Source: Neospora caninum Liverpool (taxonomy: Eukaryota; Apicomplexa; Conoidasida; Eucoccidiorida; Sarcocystidae). From it: 64,000 nucleotides of DNA. The notes under the pieces were generated by a model that saw only the letters and a list, made by a program, of their open reading frames with translations, was not told the DNA's origin and made no database searches. The DNA is taken from positions 1,784,790 to 1,848,789 of the forward strand of contig NC_018390.1 in assembly GCF_000208865.1 (NCBI RefSeq). Direction: 5' to 3'. Numbering within the stretch: position 1 is the stretch's first letter; the number at the start of each line of letters is the position of its first letter. Shown here one piece after another: positions 1 through 13,332 of the stretch. Position numbers and translations under genes: made by a program.

Positions 1-2484
1 TGAGTGCACTTCCCATCCACTTCTTCTTCGATTGTCTCGGTGCATTTCCCTCGTTCCCAGTGTTGCACTGTGAGGCACTTCTGCAGCAGATGAGAAGCCG
101 ACAGGGCAGAATTCGTCTCGGTATTAGTCATACGGGAAAGAGGAACCAATGACGCTGCTCCCTGATAACGCACCAGTTCAACAGAGCCCAGTTGTCACGC
201 AAGTGAGCGGAACTTAGACGAACGGACAGAACGTCGAATACCACGCAGATTCGAGGCAGCTGCCAGGTACGATATGTATCCCAGCCAACATGTCTCCTCA
301 CGTAGATTTTAACACGAATTTTCCTAAAAAAGCCCTTCAATAAGATTACATGCCTACGCAACGCCCAGCAGACAGGCGTTATTCTTGTAGCTCGCTTACC
401 TCTTCAAACTGCACCAGCGGGCACGCATATTGTTCCTTGACCGTCTCCTCTTCGATGCATGTTCCCTCTACAACTTTCTCGACAACTTCGCAAGTCTCTT
501 GGAGTTCGTCTCTCGTACATGGTTGGTCCACAGTTTTCATCACTGAGGATACACACGTCGTCGGAACCGTGTCAAAAATTTCCGTGCACTTTTCCGCTGA
601 GACTGGCTTGTCGCAATCGTATAGCTCTTTACGGGTATCGACTCGGCGCACTCCCGTCCTCTTGGCTTTCTTTGCAGTGTCCTCGCATTCCTCCACCTCA
701 GCGACTTCCTCACATGCGTAGTCTTCGTCTCGAGCGACTTGACGCGTGCAGGTTTCAGGGATCGTCTCTTCAGCCATCATGCATTTTTCAACAACAACCT
801 GTTCCGAACAGGGGAAAAACGCTTCGTACGGAACGTCCCGTTCACAGCTCGATGCGACCACGACCTGAGCAAACACATTAGCAGATTGGAAAGCTGAATT
901 ATATTTCCATGCAACACCTGAAGCGCCCGCGTTCGTTCGACAGGTGCACTGCTGCAGTTTTCGGGAGTACAGTTCTACGCATTCTACGTCTTCTTACACC
1001 AGTGGTTAGTCATAGGCCAAACTCTCATGCGCTGACTTCACACATCACCAGAAAAAGGATCGGAAAAAGGCTAAAAGTGGCGCTGAGGTAGTGCACCCAA
1101 GCAGCGTCCAGGTACGCCCATAGAGACGGGCAGCCTGTTTTCAGGGGACACCATCCCCACCCGAAATTTTGCCTTCGCTCATTTTCGTCATCGCCAGACC
1201 ACCTCATGAGACACTCAGACATGAACACCACGGTGAGAACGAAAGAGACGCTTTTCGGAAGCTCTTTACCCAGTTTCCCGCCGAACAAAGCATCATTACA
1301 GTTACGAAACACGCGAACAGATTACGACGTACGGGGATATTCTTTTCACAAGAATAAGTCTCCACGGCGGTTTCCGATACTGATTCTTTGCAGTTTTTGT
1401 CGTTTTGACCACGACAGATCTGCGGCTTCTCTTCTTTCTTCGTTGCCAAACGCGTGCAGTTGCTTTGCCTTCGTTCTACCACCACGTTTTGGCACGGGTA
1501 CGACTCAGTCTTGATTCTGGTTTGTGTACACGTTTTGGCTCGATCCTCTGTCACTAGCTCACATTTGGGCCTGAGAACTTTTTTCGGGCATGGATACGTC
1601 TCCTCTACCATCACACGCTTTGAACATGTTTTCTTCAGCAGCTTCTTCACTACCCTGCAATGTCGTTGTGTCTCGGTTGCCTCATATTCGTACGTGATAG
1701 GCACATCGATTTCGCGGGTGCAGGTAGCGGCTTCGACTCGGAACTGAACATCACATTCCAATCGGCTCTGAACTTTTTCACAGGGATAAGGAACTTCTTC
1801 GGCCATGTTTCGTGGACAGGTGTCCTGAACTTGAACTGTCTTAGTACGACAATCATATTCTTTCACTTTCCTCGGGCAAGGCCGCCTGGAGAATTTAGAG
1901 ATCTCCCGTGTGCAGATCGATGGAACTGTCCGAGGAACTTTGTAACAGATTGTCTTGGAAGTCATTGTCGGGCACTCAAACTCGATTTCCCTTGTCGCCA
2001 GTTTCTTGCAATCAACAACCACCTGTCGCTCTACTTCGACGCAGACTTCTGGGAAGAAATCGGACGGGCATGAGTAGGACTTCTGTTTCACAACCTTTCT
2101 CGCACACATATGCTCCTCTGTGAACGGAACTTGTGAGCAGGTGCGCCGCAACTCAGGGACTAGCTTGCTTTTCTCGTTGGGAGTATCGAGCACAGGTTTC
2201 TGTTCCACCGGCAATGGAGGATGTTGTGCCTTTGCACCATTCCCTTTCTTCTTGTCATGCTTCAAAAAAGGTTCCGTTAGGGTACTCTGCGCGCGATCCA
2301 CACGTGGGATGGGGTTGTAATCTGTAGCGCTACCCTCGTTGAGGCCAAGCGCATGGCCCCGCCAGCGACCAGTGTCTGGGTAATCAAGGATCCCTGATGG
2401 CCACGGCCCGGCCTCCGCAGTAGGCCATAGCCTACAAAATGTTGCAGTTATAAGCAGACAGTTGACAATGCGATGTTGCCCCAT
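1..2484 (-). CDS. Secreted cysteine-repeat protein, 3' end outside window
   Basis: Three exons on the minus strand, all phase 0: 1333-2484 (384 codons), 400-864 (155 codons) and 80 down to the left edge, so at least 565 residues are present. The chosen ATG at 2484 opens a clear signal peptide (MGQHRIVNCLLITATF, then a likely cleavage after AEA near residue 26); the open frame upstream of it is not signal-like. After a charged linker of about 110 residues the protein is made of cysteines spaced roughly 8-12 residues apart, in units such as EVPYPCEKV and ESYPCQNVV alternating with TCTR-type units. Exon junctions show GTACGT and GTAAGC donors with CAG acceptors. The even Cys spacing recalls apicomplexan oocyst-wall or extracellular-matrix proteins, but I do not see the classical CPPG motif of oocyst wall proteins, so the family is unassigned. 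A stop at 379-381 would end the protein early if the 399-398 donor were not used. The cysteine-rich exon at 1-80 supports use of that donor. Confidence 0.75.
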
Positions 2485-5400
2485 TGGCACGCGAATTGAA
2501 TAAAAACATTGTATCAGGCGTGGCCTGGCTGTTTTCGAATCACAGATATATACACAACGTGTCACTGGGTAATGAAAAAAGAGTAGCAGAACCACTCGCG
2601 AACTAGCATCTTCAGACATAAATTTGTGAGGCACAAATCACAACAAGGTGTCTTCGGATCCAGTTGTGTATCTCGGCGCGTACCTGGTCTCCGATGCCAA
2701 ACAAACTAAAGATGTAAACAAAGGCTGATCTCCCATGATATGAACGACGAGGAAGAGCCCACCAAAGTAGAGACGAATTAATTACACAAAGGTTGAGAAG
2801 AGGATTCGATTGCGGTTTGCAGTCGACATCTCGAGAGAAGCAATGACCCTCGAGCACAGTCGTCAGCACCGAGGGGCTTTGGGATGTAGAGGTCGTCCCC
2901 GGTCGTTTGACGGGTTTGCTATCGACTCTGCCACTGACCGGACATTTACAGAACGAATGATTGACTAGAATAGCCCATCTCAGACCTTGACTGTCGAGTG
3001 GACTTCATGATTTCGCAAGGCCATCATCTTCGGAAAAGAGAGTAGTTCGCTTTATTCGCTCCAGCTGACTCATGGTATTGCCAATTCCACACATAAATAG
3101 CGATTCACTCTGCGAGTGGCGAGGACCTCCGATCTAAAAGCAAACTTGTGACCAATGAAACAGGAAATGGTGACATTTTTCTGAACCACAGCGGGGTGAG
3201 GCCGTCCCTGCGACAGGAATTGCTACTCCAGATAATATTAAACTGCTATTTGACGAGGCGGCCGCCTCAGTCGCTTGCGCAAAACGAGGAATGGGCTTTC
3301 CAATAGTCAGAAACCCGACAGTTGAGGGCGGCGAGAGGCGGAGCTGACTTCTGGAGCTTGGCGAAGAGAAAAGACTTTAAAAGCACTCATTGACACAACG
3401 CGGTGCCGTACAACGATCTGAAGAAGACCCCTAACGACGCGTGTTCGCTGGAAAGAGCCATAAAATGTATTGTAGACATCGGAGCGGGGGAAGTGCATGC
3501 TTCTGAAACGGGCAATCCAGTGTGGTGGGACCAGTTTTACCTGTTTGCAAATGCGGTGGGTGATGCAGCGTACGCAGGCATGAGAAAGCTCCTGGGAGCC
3601 GTTGTTTGCGGGCACTGTGGTTTTCACAGCCTGTTTCTTGGTAAGTCCCAGAGCCCACAGGAGAGTCCTTCCTTCTGGTGAACCACTCGCTTGTGTTGTG
3701 TCATTAGCGCGAAGCGTACGCTCCCTCTAGACTATACAGAAGCTCCAGGGATCTGGTGGCCAGGTGCGCCAGTTTTATGCGTGGGCACATGACTGCACAC
3801 ACTGCATTTTCCGAGAGATTCCCCAGCCACTCGTACGAGACAGAGGCATGACAACTGGAGCTCTGCTGCGTTGCTCGGTTCTACGGAGACCGACACGTGT
3901 CCATCTTTACAGCAAGTGCTGGGCGTTGACTAAAGGCGGCGTACGGAGTGCTTCTTTGAGAGATATTTTCTCAAACAGAATATGCTCACGCCAGCCTTGT
4001 TTCGAATGTAGCTTTCTGGTTCACAGAACCAAAATCCATCCCTCTGTTCCGCCTTCTCCAGTCAAACAAGCACCAGTCCAAGCGAGTATGCCGCAATTTC
4101 TGGCCATGCTTCGCGACCAGATCGCTGCGCTTTTTCTCAAACTCTTTACGGACCGCCGACTGGCCGGCGCGGCAAGAAGGGGGTTCTCCAACCGTTGACC
4201 CCGTGGTGTCTTGTTCAGTGCTGAGTTAGGTTAGCCGCTGACCGTGTTTCGAGTTCTTTTGCCAGCCCCAACGTAAAGGAAGAACTCTCCACATGCCTTA
4301 TTTTGCGTGTGCATAAATCAGAACGGTTCACTCCTCATTTTCCGCCATCGCTCATCTTCAGCGCCGCGTGCTGACTGGCCTGTCTTGCGACTGCGCGTGT
4401 CTTGCGCCGGCGCTCCAGTGGATGCCAAAATTTGGATAGGCCGACGCCCACCTTTCTATTTTCGTTCTTGCCGCTTGACCTGCCGTTTGCGACTGCGTTT
4501 CTCTTTGTTTGCCTCTTCCTCACTCTCGTGTTCCCGTTTAAGTTGACTCACTTGCGTCTCAACGGTTGCTCTCGACGGGACACGCGAACCCTTCGTTAAA
4601 CACTATCGTGGAGTCGAGTCACAGTTGCGCGGGCAGCAGGTCGCCGACTTGTGGAAAATTATATTTTATCTTTGGCTTCTTTGCGCCGCCAGCAGTTACA
4701 TTGTTGCTGCTTCAACAGCATATCAAGCAAACCGTGTAGGCGCTCCTTCCCTCTGGGGCAAGAAAGCCGCAACTGTCTGAAGATCCAGAGTCTCAAAGTG
4801 AAGAAAATCGCAACTCGGAAACTTTGGACCGACGGCTCATCAGTGAGGTTTCATCGTCGGGGCAATTCCTTACTCAAGGTCACTATTCTGAGTCTGTGGG
4901 CCCAGCTCGGTTCTGAACGCTTCAATATGCGCATGTGAGCTGTCGTAGCCCCACTACAGTCCATGTTCACTGCCGAAAAAAGACTGGTCCAAGCCCCAAG
5001 AAAAGCCCTTGCTTTTTTCAAGAAATGTCTGCGTTTCTGGTGCTGGGTCTTCAAAAGTCGGAGAGGCACCACCTGAAACCAAGTCTTCGTTAAACCGCAG
5101 ATAGATCTACATGTCTGGGGACCCGATTCCTTCAGAATTCACTGCAGCCAAAGTTTTGAAAAGCGTTAGACCCCCTCATAGCTTGGAGGGTCACCTGTTT
5201 TGGGTCTTTTTGCGATAGGGAAATCAACACATGACACGTGGTGTAACTAATCTGTTTATGCTTTTTTCAACATTCTGCGAAGCGTCTTCCGATGCCGTCC
5301 TTCCTCACCAGTTTCCGCCTACCCGTTTTGCTGGCCTGCGTCTCGATACCCCTTCACAGCACACTCCGCGCTGGAATACTTCTCTGGTGTTGCAAAGAGA

Positions 5401-5917
5401 CTCCGCTGGTGCATATTTAACGAATGGGCCTGAAGCCGGTGCCTTTTCCTCCCTTTTCTCCGTCGGTATTCTTCAGCCCTCAACCTCGAATTTGCCATCT
5501 TTTGCAAGATAACCGACTCAATACATATCTGTATCTGTCTATCTGTATCTACGTATGACAACACATTCACGCATGTGGAGGTGTTGTCGGTCACATGAAG
5601 AAAAGATTGCTTGTAACTAGCCAGCACCCGTGACTTGCTTCGGTGACGCCCTGTCCCCTCCGTCTCCCGTTGTGAGAACTCGGCCACGTTTCGCGTGTCT
5701 TCGGCTTCTGTACGAGGAGAAACGATCTTTCAGTGTTTGTGTTCTTTTAGATGTCTGAATGTAAAGGTATGGGTGTTCCCCGTCGCCGACTTGGGTTTAG
5801 CAGTCGGCTCTAGTTTCCAAGGTATTTTTCCGGGTTTTCGGGAGGGGATTGGGCATCTCTCTCTCGATCTCTTCTTCCCCGTGGACGCTTCTCTCGCTCT
5901 TCCATATAGAAAGCGGC
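2485..5917. other. Intergenic stretch, mostly non-coding
   Basis: This 3.4-kb spacer lies between the divergent starts of the cysteine-repeat protein (minus) and the coiled-coil gene (plus), so both 5' UTRs and promoters should lie here. Apart from one possible short exon pair at 3403-3763 I see no convincing coding signal. Open frames are short, lack good starts and show no family resemblance. No tRNA or repeat array was seen. Confidence 0.5.
3403..3763 (+). other. Possible short coding exons, unassigned
   Basis: An open frame at 3403-3640 reads like protein (tryptophan- and glycine-rich, with NPVWWDQFYLFANAVGD and a CGHCGF pair). It ends at a good donor (TTG|GTAAGT). A 24-nt candidate exon at 3740-3763 (CAG acceptor, CAG|GTGCGC donor) continues in phase to give LEAPGIWWP. 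There is no ATG in frame before an upstream stop at 3391-3393 and no clear acceptor, so the 5' side is missing from this model. I do not recognise the product; it could be part of a small gene or chance. Confidence 0.22.
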
Positions 5918-8900
5918 ATGGATTGCATTCCGGAAGAATTTGGAGGGCTATCCTCTCGTTCTCTCCACGTGCTTAATGGAGTCTCACCTGCCGAGAGATT
6001 CCACCAAGATATGGCGGTGGCGGCTGCTGTGACTTCGGCAGCGAGCGTCCAAATTTCCGAGCCCTATGCAAGTAGTGAAGAAGAAGAAGTGATGATTGAC
6101 GACGAGGAGTACCAGCTTATTCTTTCTCCGTTCCACGCATGCAGTGCCAACCAGCCGCCTCTCTCTCGTTCTGACGAGCCGCCCTCGGAAACCCGACCCG
6201 TGGAGACGCCCAAGTTCGCCTCTGTCGAGGATCCAGAAGCCGAAGAGAGCTCGGCGCCTTCGGGGTCTCCCTCGCCTGCATATGCATCTCTCCCGACAGA
6301 ACAAAGGGAGGCCGACAAGCTCCAACAGCCCTCCGGCGACGGTCCTGAACTGTCCAAAAACACACCTGGTGTCTCCCCTTGCGTCGCCCTGCCTTCACGA
6401 CATGTCGCTTCCGCTCGAGAAGGTGATTCCTCCGGCCGCGTCGCCGCTATTGCCAGTTCCCAGAGAGCGACAGACGCCCCGGAGTCGGACGAAGAGGACG
6501 GCAACACCTACGCTGTTCGCATCGTGATTACCGGGCCAGCACGATGGAGGGGCGACCTCTCCTTCCAGGGGGCGCCCGCGATGCTCTGCACGATTGTTCG
6601 TCTGCGCGTGAGTGCGGAAGAGACAGAGGAGCGCGAAGAACAGGGGACGTCTCCCAAGTTGCGCGAGGAGATCGTCCTGCAGAAGCGGGGGTGGGGCCCT
6701 CTGGTGTTGGAAGAAGTTCTCGTCCACGCCCGAAGACTGCAGCAGGAAAAACCGGAGGAAAGGAATGAGGAAATCGAGGTGAGTCGAGAGACGTCACCGG
6801 GCGTGGGCCCTCGAGCCGCTGCCATGCTCGACATGGAATGGAAAAAAGGGATGCACCGTTAGGCACAGACAGCGGTCCGAGAAGGGGAAAAATCGCGCCT
6901 CGAAAGAGGGGGAGAGCACAAAGGAAAGAATACCCAAGAAGAACGAAGGGAGAGAGGTGGTGAACAGACCGACACGCCTTTTCCTTTCCAAGGGTCTATA
7001 GAGCGGAAGATTGGTTCGCTCTGCTTTCGGGCCCTTAAACGTTAATCGCCTTTACCGTTGTTCTCTCCTTGCTCTCGCTGTCCTTCCTATGCCCTCTCGT
7101 GTATGCCTTTCCCTCCTGCCGATTCGCTGCGCGCTTCCAGCTCACTTTTCCGCTCTTTCAGCTCCCGTGCTCTCTCGGCGCCAAATGCATCCTTCTCTGT
7201 GTCCCGCATGTGTGTTGTTTTTGTCCTGACTGGGAACTGCGTCTGCGCTCAGGTCCTTTTGCTTCACTTTCACCGGTCTGTGGACGAGATCCCAGTTCCT
7301 TCAGACGACCAACCTTTTATCTCGCCGTCGTCCCTGACTCGCGCGCCCCTCTCGGTTCTCCAGCTGCCTCTGTCTGAGTTGGATTTGGGCCCCACCGAAG
7401 CAAAGTACCGGCTCACGCTTCCACCTCCTGCTCCGTTTTCCCCCTCTTCTTCGTTTCTGCTTTCTCCTTCCTTCTCCCTTGAAAGACTCGCGAGCGACTA
7501 CCGCGCGGCGCTCCACAACTCGACGCGAGGGGCGAACCGCTGCAACATCATTCTGTTTTCTCTCAAACTCCTGACCCTCCTCACGGCGCCGCCCACGCAG
7601 CAAGACCAGCTTTACCACCTGCACGCTCAGCAGCGGATGCTCTTTAGCGCCGCTGCTTGCGGCGGGCGTTCTCCGGCCTTGCAGGCTTCTCTCTCGCGCT
7701 CAGGCTCCCGCTCCGTCGCCCTCGCCGACCAGCTGAAGATGGCTGCGACACACAAGGCGCTCGCCTCCGAGCGCAGCCCGCTCCTCGGCCGAGAGCGACA
7801 GCCAGGGCGTCGCGCGTGCGCCTCCGTCGTCCAGGGGCCTTCCAGGTCAGCCGACCGCCCTACTGCCCCGCGCTCCGTGGCCTGCCTGCCGCGCGCATGC
7901 GGCGCTCTAACGGCTGCCTCCCCCCTCTTCCAGTCGCTCGTGCAGTCCGCGCCTTCTGCGGTGCCCCCGGACTGCGCGGCGCCCGGTTCCGTCGTCTCCG
8001 CGCCCGTAGTTCCGGCTCGAGTGGGGCCCGAGGCCGGGGCCGGCGAGGGACAAACGGAGACTCCGGAGACGTCCGGCCCGAAGCCGGAGGACACGTCTGC
8101 GCCAGAGGCGTCGCAGGGACTCGTGGGCGCTGCGGGCCTTCGTTTGAGCGAAGGCGATCAAGACAGGAATGGATCAGAAGGCTTCTCTGTCCAGCACGGA
8201 CTCGTGATGGCGTGCCGCCCGGTCTCTGCGCCGTCTACCCGCTTGGTCGCCAGTGCCGATCGACCGACTGGAGAGAAAGCGCGCGGGAACGGAGACAAGA
8301 TCTTGTCGCGGGAGGTTTCCTTGAAATGCGGAAGAGAAGGCGGCGGCCTCGGAAAGATCTCGTCCGCGCAGTCCGATGCGGGCGTTGACCGCTATCTGTT
8401 TCTGGCGGGCGAGGCGGCGAGAAGGACTCGAATGGCAAGGGACTCTTCAGGGTTGCCTTTGTCTTCGCGCATCTACGCCGAGACTGCGCAGCGAAAACCC
8501 GCGTTTCTGGCGACCAGCTGCGGAGAGAAAGGTCTGTCGTCTCTCCAAACGATGCGCCTACACCAGTCCTTCGCACACGTGAAAGGAACACATTTTCGCC
8601 CTCCAGCGAGCGTGTCGATAGACGATGGGGTGCGGGAAGGCGAGGTCGAGGATATCTCTCCGGATGACAGTGTATCTGTCCGGGAGGGAGGCCGCGGGCG
8701 GAGACAGGACTGTGAGTCGGAAGAAGATCTCGAGGCCAGCGGCAGGCGAGAAGCCGCGCCTGACCAACCGCCCGTGCGTCTTCACACGCACGCCCGAGGG
8801 CGGGGCGGAGGCAATGCAGACGGCGAAGGGTGTGCAGCGACTCTGCAGTCGACTTTCCACCGCAGACAGAATGGCGACATGCGCGAAGCTTGGTCGAGCG

Positions 8901-11900
8901 ACGGAGACGGAGAAACGAATAGCTACTGCGGCAGCGCAGGCACGCTGCGTTCAGACAGCCACTCGCGAAAGACCACGCTGACGTCTTCAATCCAAAGAAT
9001 GAACTTCTTAATGAATCAGGCCCAGCTGCTTCTTCAGCGTCGCCAGATGAAGCACCAGCAGAGAGCATTGGCGCGTCAACGCGAAGAACAGCGCGCCGCG
9101 CGCAACGGCTCGTGTGATAAAGGCTGCGGCACAGAGGAGCAAGAAGCGAACCAAGCAGGACGGGAGACAGGAACTCTAAAGGAGACCGCGAGTGAAGATG
9201 TCGCACGTTCGCAGTTGGCGGCTCCAGCGGCGAGGCTGACAGGGGATCACATCAACGCAACGAGCCTTTCAGAGAGCGCGCAGGAAGCGGCGAGCGCAAG
9301 AAAGGCGGTCGACGAGACGCATCAGGCTCCTCTTGTCTCCAAACAACGTAGCGATTCCCTTGAGCGACTCGGGGACCAGCAGACGAGAAACCATGCCCCG
9401 CAGAGCTCACGCGCGTCGCCTTCCACAGAGGCCTCTCCATCGCTCCCAGAGGCGTCGCCTGGGAGCCGGCCTTCTCTCCCGTGCGCCTTCGAGTCTAGCC
9501 CTCAAGAGCAACCAAAAGAAGATGCCGGCAAGGAAGTAAAACGCCCTGCAAGTGCGCCATCCACACCGGAGACCCACGAAGATGTCATAACCACCACCGG
9601 GAGCGCCGCATGCATCGACGACGGTCCGAGTGGCGTGCCCGTCAAGGGGCTCTCCGTGTCTCTGTCTGTCGAGTGCGAAGGCGAAACCGCAGGAGAGCTG
9701 GCCGAGGGACGCGCCGCGGAGATCCTTGAACCGGACACATTCGGATGTGCTCAGAAAACCACGGACGACGAGGCTCATCCGGCGACAGAGTTGGTCCTCG
9801 CCTCAAACGCAGGGAAAGAAGATTTTGCCTTTTCTGCCGCTTGTTCTCTGTCTCCAGAGCGCAGTGAGGCTGCGTGCTGCGCTCCCGCCTTCGGGCCTTC
9901 CCTGCTGTCTGACCCCGCAGCGGCCCCGAGTGACGTCTCTTTGTGCTTTCCGCCGTCTTTTTCTCCACTCCCTGCTCACGCTTTGCTCTCGGGGGAAGCC
10001 CCTGTCTGTGCGGCATCGGCGCCGTCTCCGGCGCCCGTGCTGTCTGTGGGTTGCCCCGCTTCTCTCCAGCGTTCTGAGGACACGAAAGGAGGCGACGGAC
10101 CTGAGAACCTCGCCTTGACGAAGGACGAGGCGCGGGGAGACGAGAAGCCCCAGCTTCACGAGGACGAACTCCGGGCCGTCGTGGACCAGCTGCGCGGCTA
10201 CATGGTCCGAATTGAGCACCGCTTGTCCAAGAGACTGAGCAAGAAAAAGAAACTCGGGAAACGGGGAGAGAAGGCCGCCCGAAAAGGCGACTCCAGCCTC
10301 GGCCTCCCTGAGCAGGAAGGACCGAACGGCGACAGGAAAAGGGCGAGGGAAGGAGAAGACACCAGTGAGGCGGGAGTCTCCAAGGACGCGGCCATCCTGC
10401 CGGAAGGGTGCGAGGAAGAACGCGGAAAGATAGAGGACCCTCGATGTTCGGAGGCTTTCGTCCAGAGAGCTCTCGCCATGCGCGACTTCTCGTACCTGGC
10501 TGAGGCGGTCCTAGAGAAGAGAGCGAGGGAGAAGGACGGCGGAGACGAGCACTGGAGTCGCGCCAGAAAGACTGTAGAGCCTGCTGGCACACTAGAGGCG
10601 CTTGCTGAGAAAGCAAGGGAGGTACGCGGAAGGGACTCTCGGTTACTTCCTGCGGCGTTTCTTCTTGCGCGTTTTCGATTCGCGCTTTTGATGTCGCTTT
10701 TTGGGTGGCGTCCCATCAGTTTGTCCTCTGCATCCGTTTATCCGCCATCTGTGGTTATCTCTCGCGATGCGAGGAGGCCGCTCGAAGAATTCTCAATCTG
10801 CATGCACGTGTCCGGCGTCCTGTCTTTTTTCAGGACCAGACAGCACTGGAGCGTCTCGAGGCGGAATGCTTGAGCGCGCGGACAGCCATTGCGTCCCTGA
10901 AGGCGGACTTGGCTCGGACAACAGAGGAGAAAGATGCGTTGAGGAAGGAGAGCGAGAAGAAGGAAGAAGAACGCGTGAGGAAGGAACAGGCTCTCGAACA
11001 GCGGAAGCGGGAGCTCGAGGACGCCTTTGAAAAGGAGCGAGCAGCTCTAGAGGAGCGGCTGCGAAGGGGGGTGGAGGCCGAGAGGGCTAAGCGGCGTCAA
11101 GAGACCGAGGGCAAGGCGCAGGAAAAGAGAGAGGCTCATGACGACAGCGCAGAGAAAGAGAAACTGAGGCAGCATGCGCAGACGCTGGCGGCGGCCTACG
11201 GCGCGTTGGCCAGGAAGGTCGAGCTCGAGGAGGCTTTGCGAGGGCAAGCGATGAAGAAGAAAGAAGAGGAGATGCGGAATCTTCTTGATCACCTCAAGCA
11301 ACAGGAGGCGCGCTTACGCCAGAGAGAGGAAGAGAACGCGCAGCTGCATGCTCAACTGCAGGCGCTCCGGACCCACGCGCAAAAGAGCGAAGACGAACGG
11401 CAGAGAAACCTAGACACCCCTCCGCAGGCGAGGGAAACAGAGGCTCTCCGGCGCCAGCTTCAGGACGCGACCCAGGAGCTCACACGTCAGCAGCAGAAGA
11501 TTCGCCTGTTGGAGGATCAGCAACGGAGTGTCGCTGTCTGTGCGTCCTCGTCTTCCTTGGCCTCTTCTTCGCCTTCCTACCCTGGAGGCGTGGACGCGTC
11601 GGCGCCGCTGGAGCAAGTCGAGAAGCTCCAACGCGAACTGGCCCTGGCTGAGAAGGACCGTCTTCGCCTCCTGACTCTGGACAAGCAACGCGAGAAAGAG
11701 CGGCTCCACCTCGTCGACTTGTTTTCTCTCCAGTGCATGCGCGTGCGAGACCTCGAGCAGCAGTTGCTCCAGATCGACGAACAACTCGCCACCATCCTGT
11801 CGCAATCCACGCGAGCTTCGGCCTCCGCCTTGCTCTTCACCCACGCCGCTTCGCCGTCGTCCTCTGGGGCTTCCCAGAGCGCGGCGCTTCCGGCTGGAGC

Positions 11901-13332
11901 TGAGAGGACTCGGGACGCTGCGGCTCGGACGGGGAACGCAGAAGGCCGAAAAACTGCGGAGCCAGAGCGAGAGCGTAAACGGGCGTCGTCTGTGGCGCCC
12001 GCCGCGGTCTGGGACCAGAAAGAGAGGGAAGAGAGCGTCACGCTGCGACCGTCCGTGCTCCAGCGTCTCCGGGGGATGCGCGAAAGCATTCGCCACATGC
12101 ACGAACAGCGGTCCCCCGTTCTCTCCTCCCTTGGTCACCAGTCTCTTGCGGGACTCTCGAAGCCTCTCGGTCACGGCCAAAAAGAGGAAAGGGAAACGCG
12201 GAGCGAGGTCGGGTTCACTGGAACGCCTTCCCTGCTCCGTTCGCGTGAAAAGGCCGAGAGCGCTTCGCCAGCGTCGCTCTCGTTGTGTCACCCTTCTGGA
12301 CGCGGTGGAACTCTGCAGGTGCCCGCCCGCCCAGGCGCGGTGACTGCCCGCGGCAGCAAGGACCGCGCCGGCTCCGCGAAGCTCCAGGATCCAGAGAGCT
12401 CGACAGCTCATTTCGTCGTGAGTCGCGTCGAGACCTCCACGCGCTCCCCCGCGGAACGCAGCTTCGTCCCTTCCGCGGCGAGGCCTTCGTTGTCCCGGAG
12501 TTCCGTTTCCACTTCGCAAACCGTGCATGTGGGGAGACCGACGCCGCGATCCTGCTCTCCGACGACGCGGCAGCTCTCGGCAAGCAGCCACGTCTTGTCT
12601 CCGGGGCCCGTTTGCGGTGCGGAGCAACAAGTCTTGTCCGCTTCCTACACCGCTCCTTCAGGCGGCGCGCCGTCCAGCACGCAGTTTGTCGGATCCGTGG
12701 GACGGCCTGTGTCCCCGTGGGCGTCGGGAGGATGGTCCAAGGACGGCAGTCGTGCGGAGCGGGTCTCGGGGATGGGAAACCTTGGGGGTGAGGACGAAGG
12801 TCGACGAGGCCGGATCCGAGGCGGCGCGCCTCACGTCCGGTCCTCGTCTGTCCAGTCCACGCCCGGCAGCCTGCACAGACCCGCGGCACGGCCTTCGCTT
12901 TCCTTCGTCCCGTGTTTCGTGGCGCAGAATCCCCCGGTCGGGACCGTCTCCGTCGCGCCTTCGGGGTATTCCCTCGCTTCGTCGCTGGCGGGAGTCCGAG
13001 GGACGGACCCTAGGCGCGCACCGGCTGCGCCGTCGACGCACAGAGACGTCGGAGGCCGAGAAGAGAGCAGACTGGCCCGATCTCTGTATCGGCCGCAGAT
13101 GCACGAGGCAGCTGTGGACTGGAGAGGAAAGGGTGGAGACCGAAAAGCGCCCTCAGGCTCGGGTGAGCCGACCGAGTGCGGACCCGCCGTGTATCGCTAC
13201 GCCACCCCCACCAGAGTCGCCCGAAGGCTCCCAGCTGGAGAGGAGCAACCCCGTTCAGCTGCGCTTCGTTTCGGAACCCCAGCGAGACAGGGCACTCTGG
13301 GCACGTGGATACAAGAGAATCTGAGACGATAA
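5918..13332 (+). CDS. Large coiled-coil protein of unknown function
   Basis: Three exons, both introns phase 0: 5918-6778, 7253-10621 and 10834-13332, giving about 2242 residues. The start is the ATG at 5918 (GCGGCATGG context); the open frame upstream of it lacks an ATG. Donors are GAG|GTGAGT and GAG|GTACGC; acceptors are CTCAG and TTTTTTCAG. The first 450 residues hold a compact, more hydrophobic segment across the first intron (YAVRIVITGPARW to about LLLHFHRSVDEIP), then a helix-rich stretch near SLERLASDYRAAL. The middle 1000 residues are Ser/Ala/Pro/Glu low complexity. Exon 3 opens with about 250 residues of continuous heptad-like coiled coil (Glu/Arg/Lys/Leu/Gln; LERLEAECLSARTAIASLK onward), a second short coiled coil around LEQVEKLQRELALAEKDRLR, and a disordered Ser/Pro/Arg tail. 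No catalytic motif is visible. A cytoskeletal or centrosomal scaffold is a guess from composition only. Confidence 0.82.

Noticed and set aside
7627..13100. Long minus-strand frames opposite the coiled-coil gene
   Set aside because: They have Arg/Pro/Ser-rich antisense composition, no starts with good context and no domains; the plus frame is continuous and phase-consistent.
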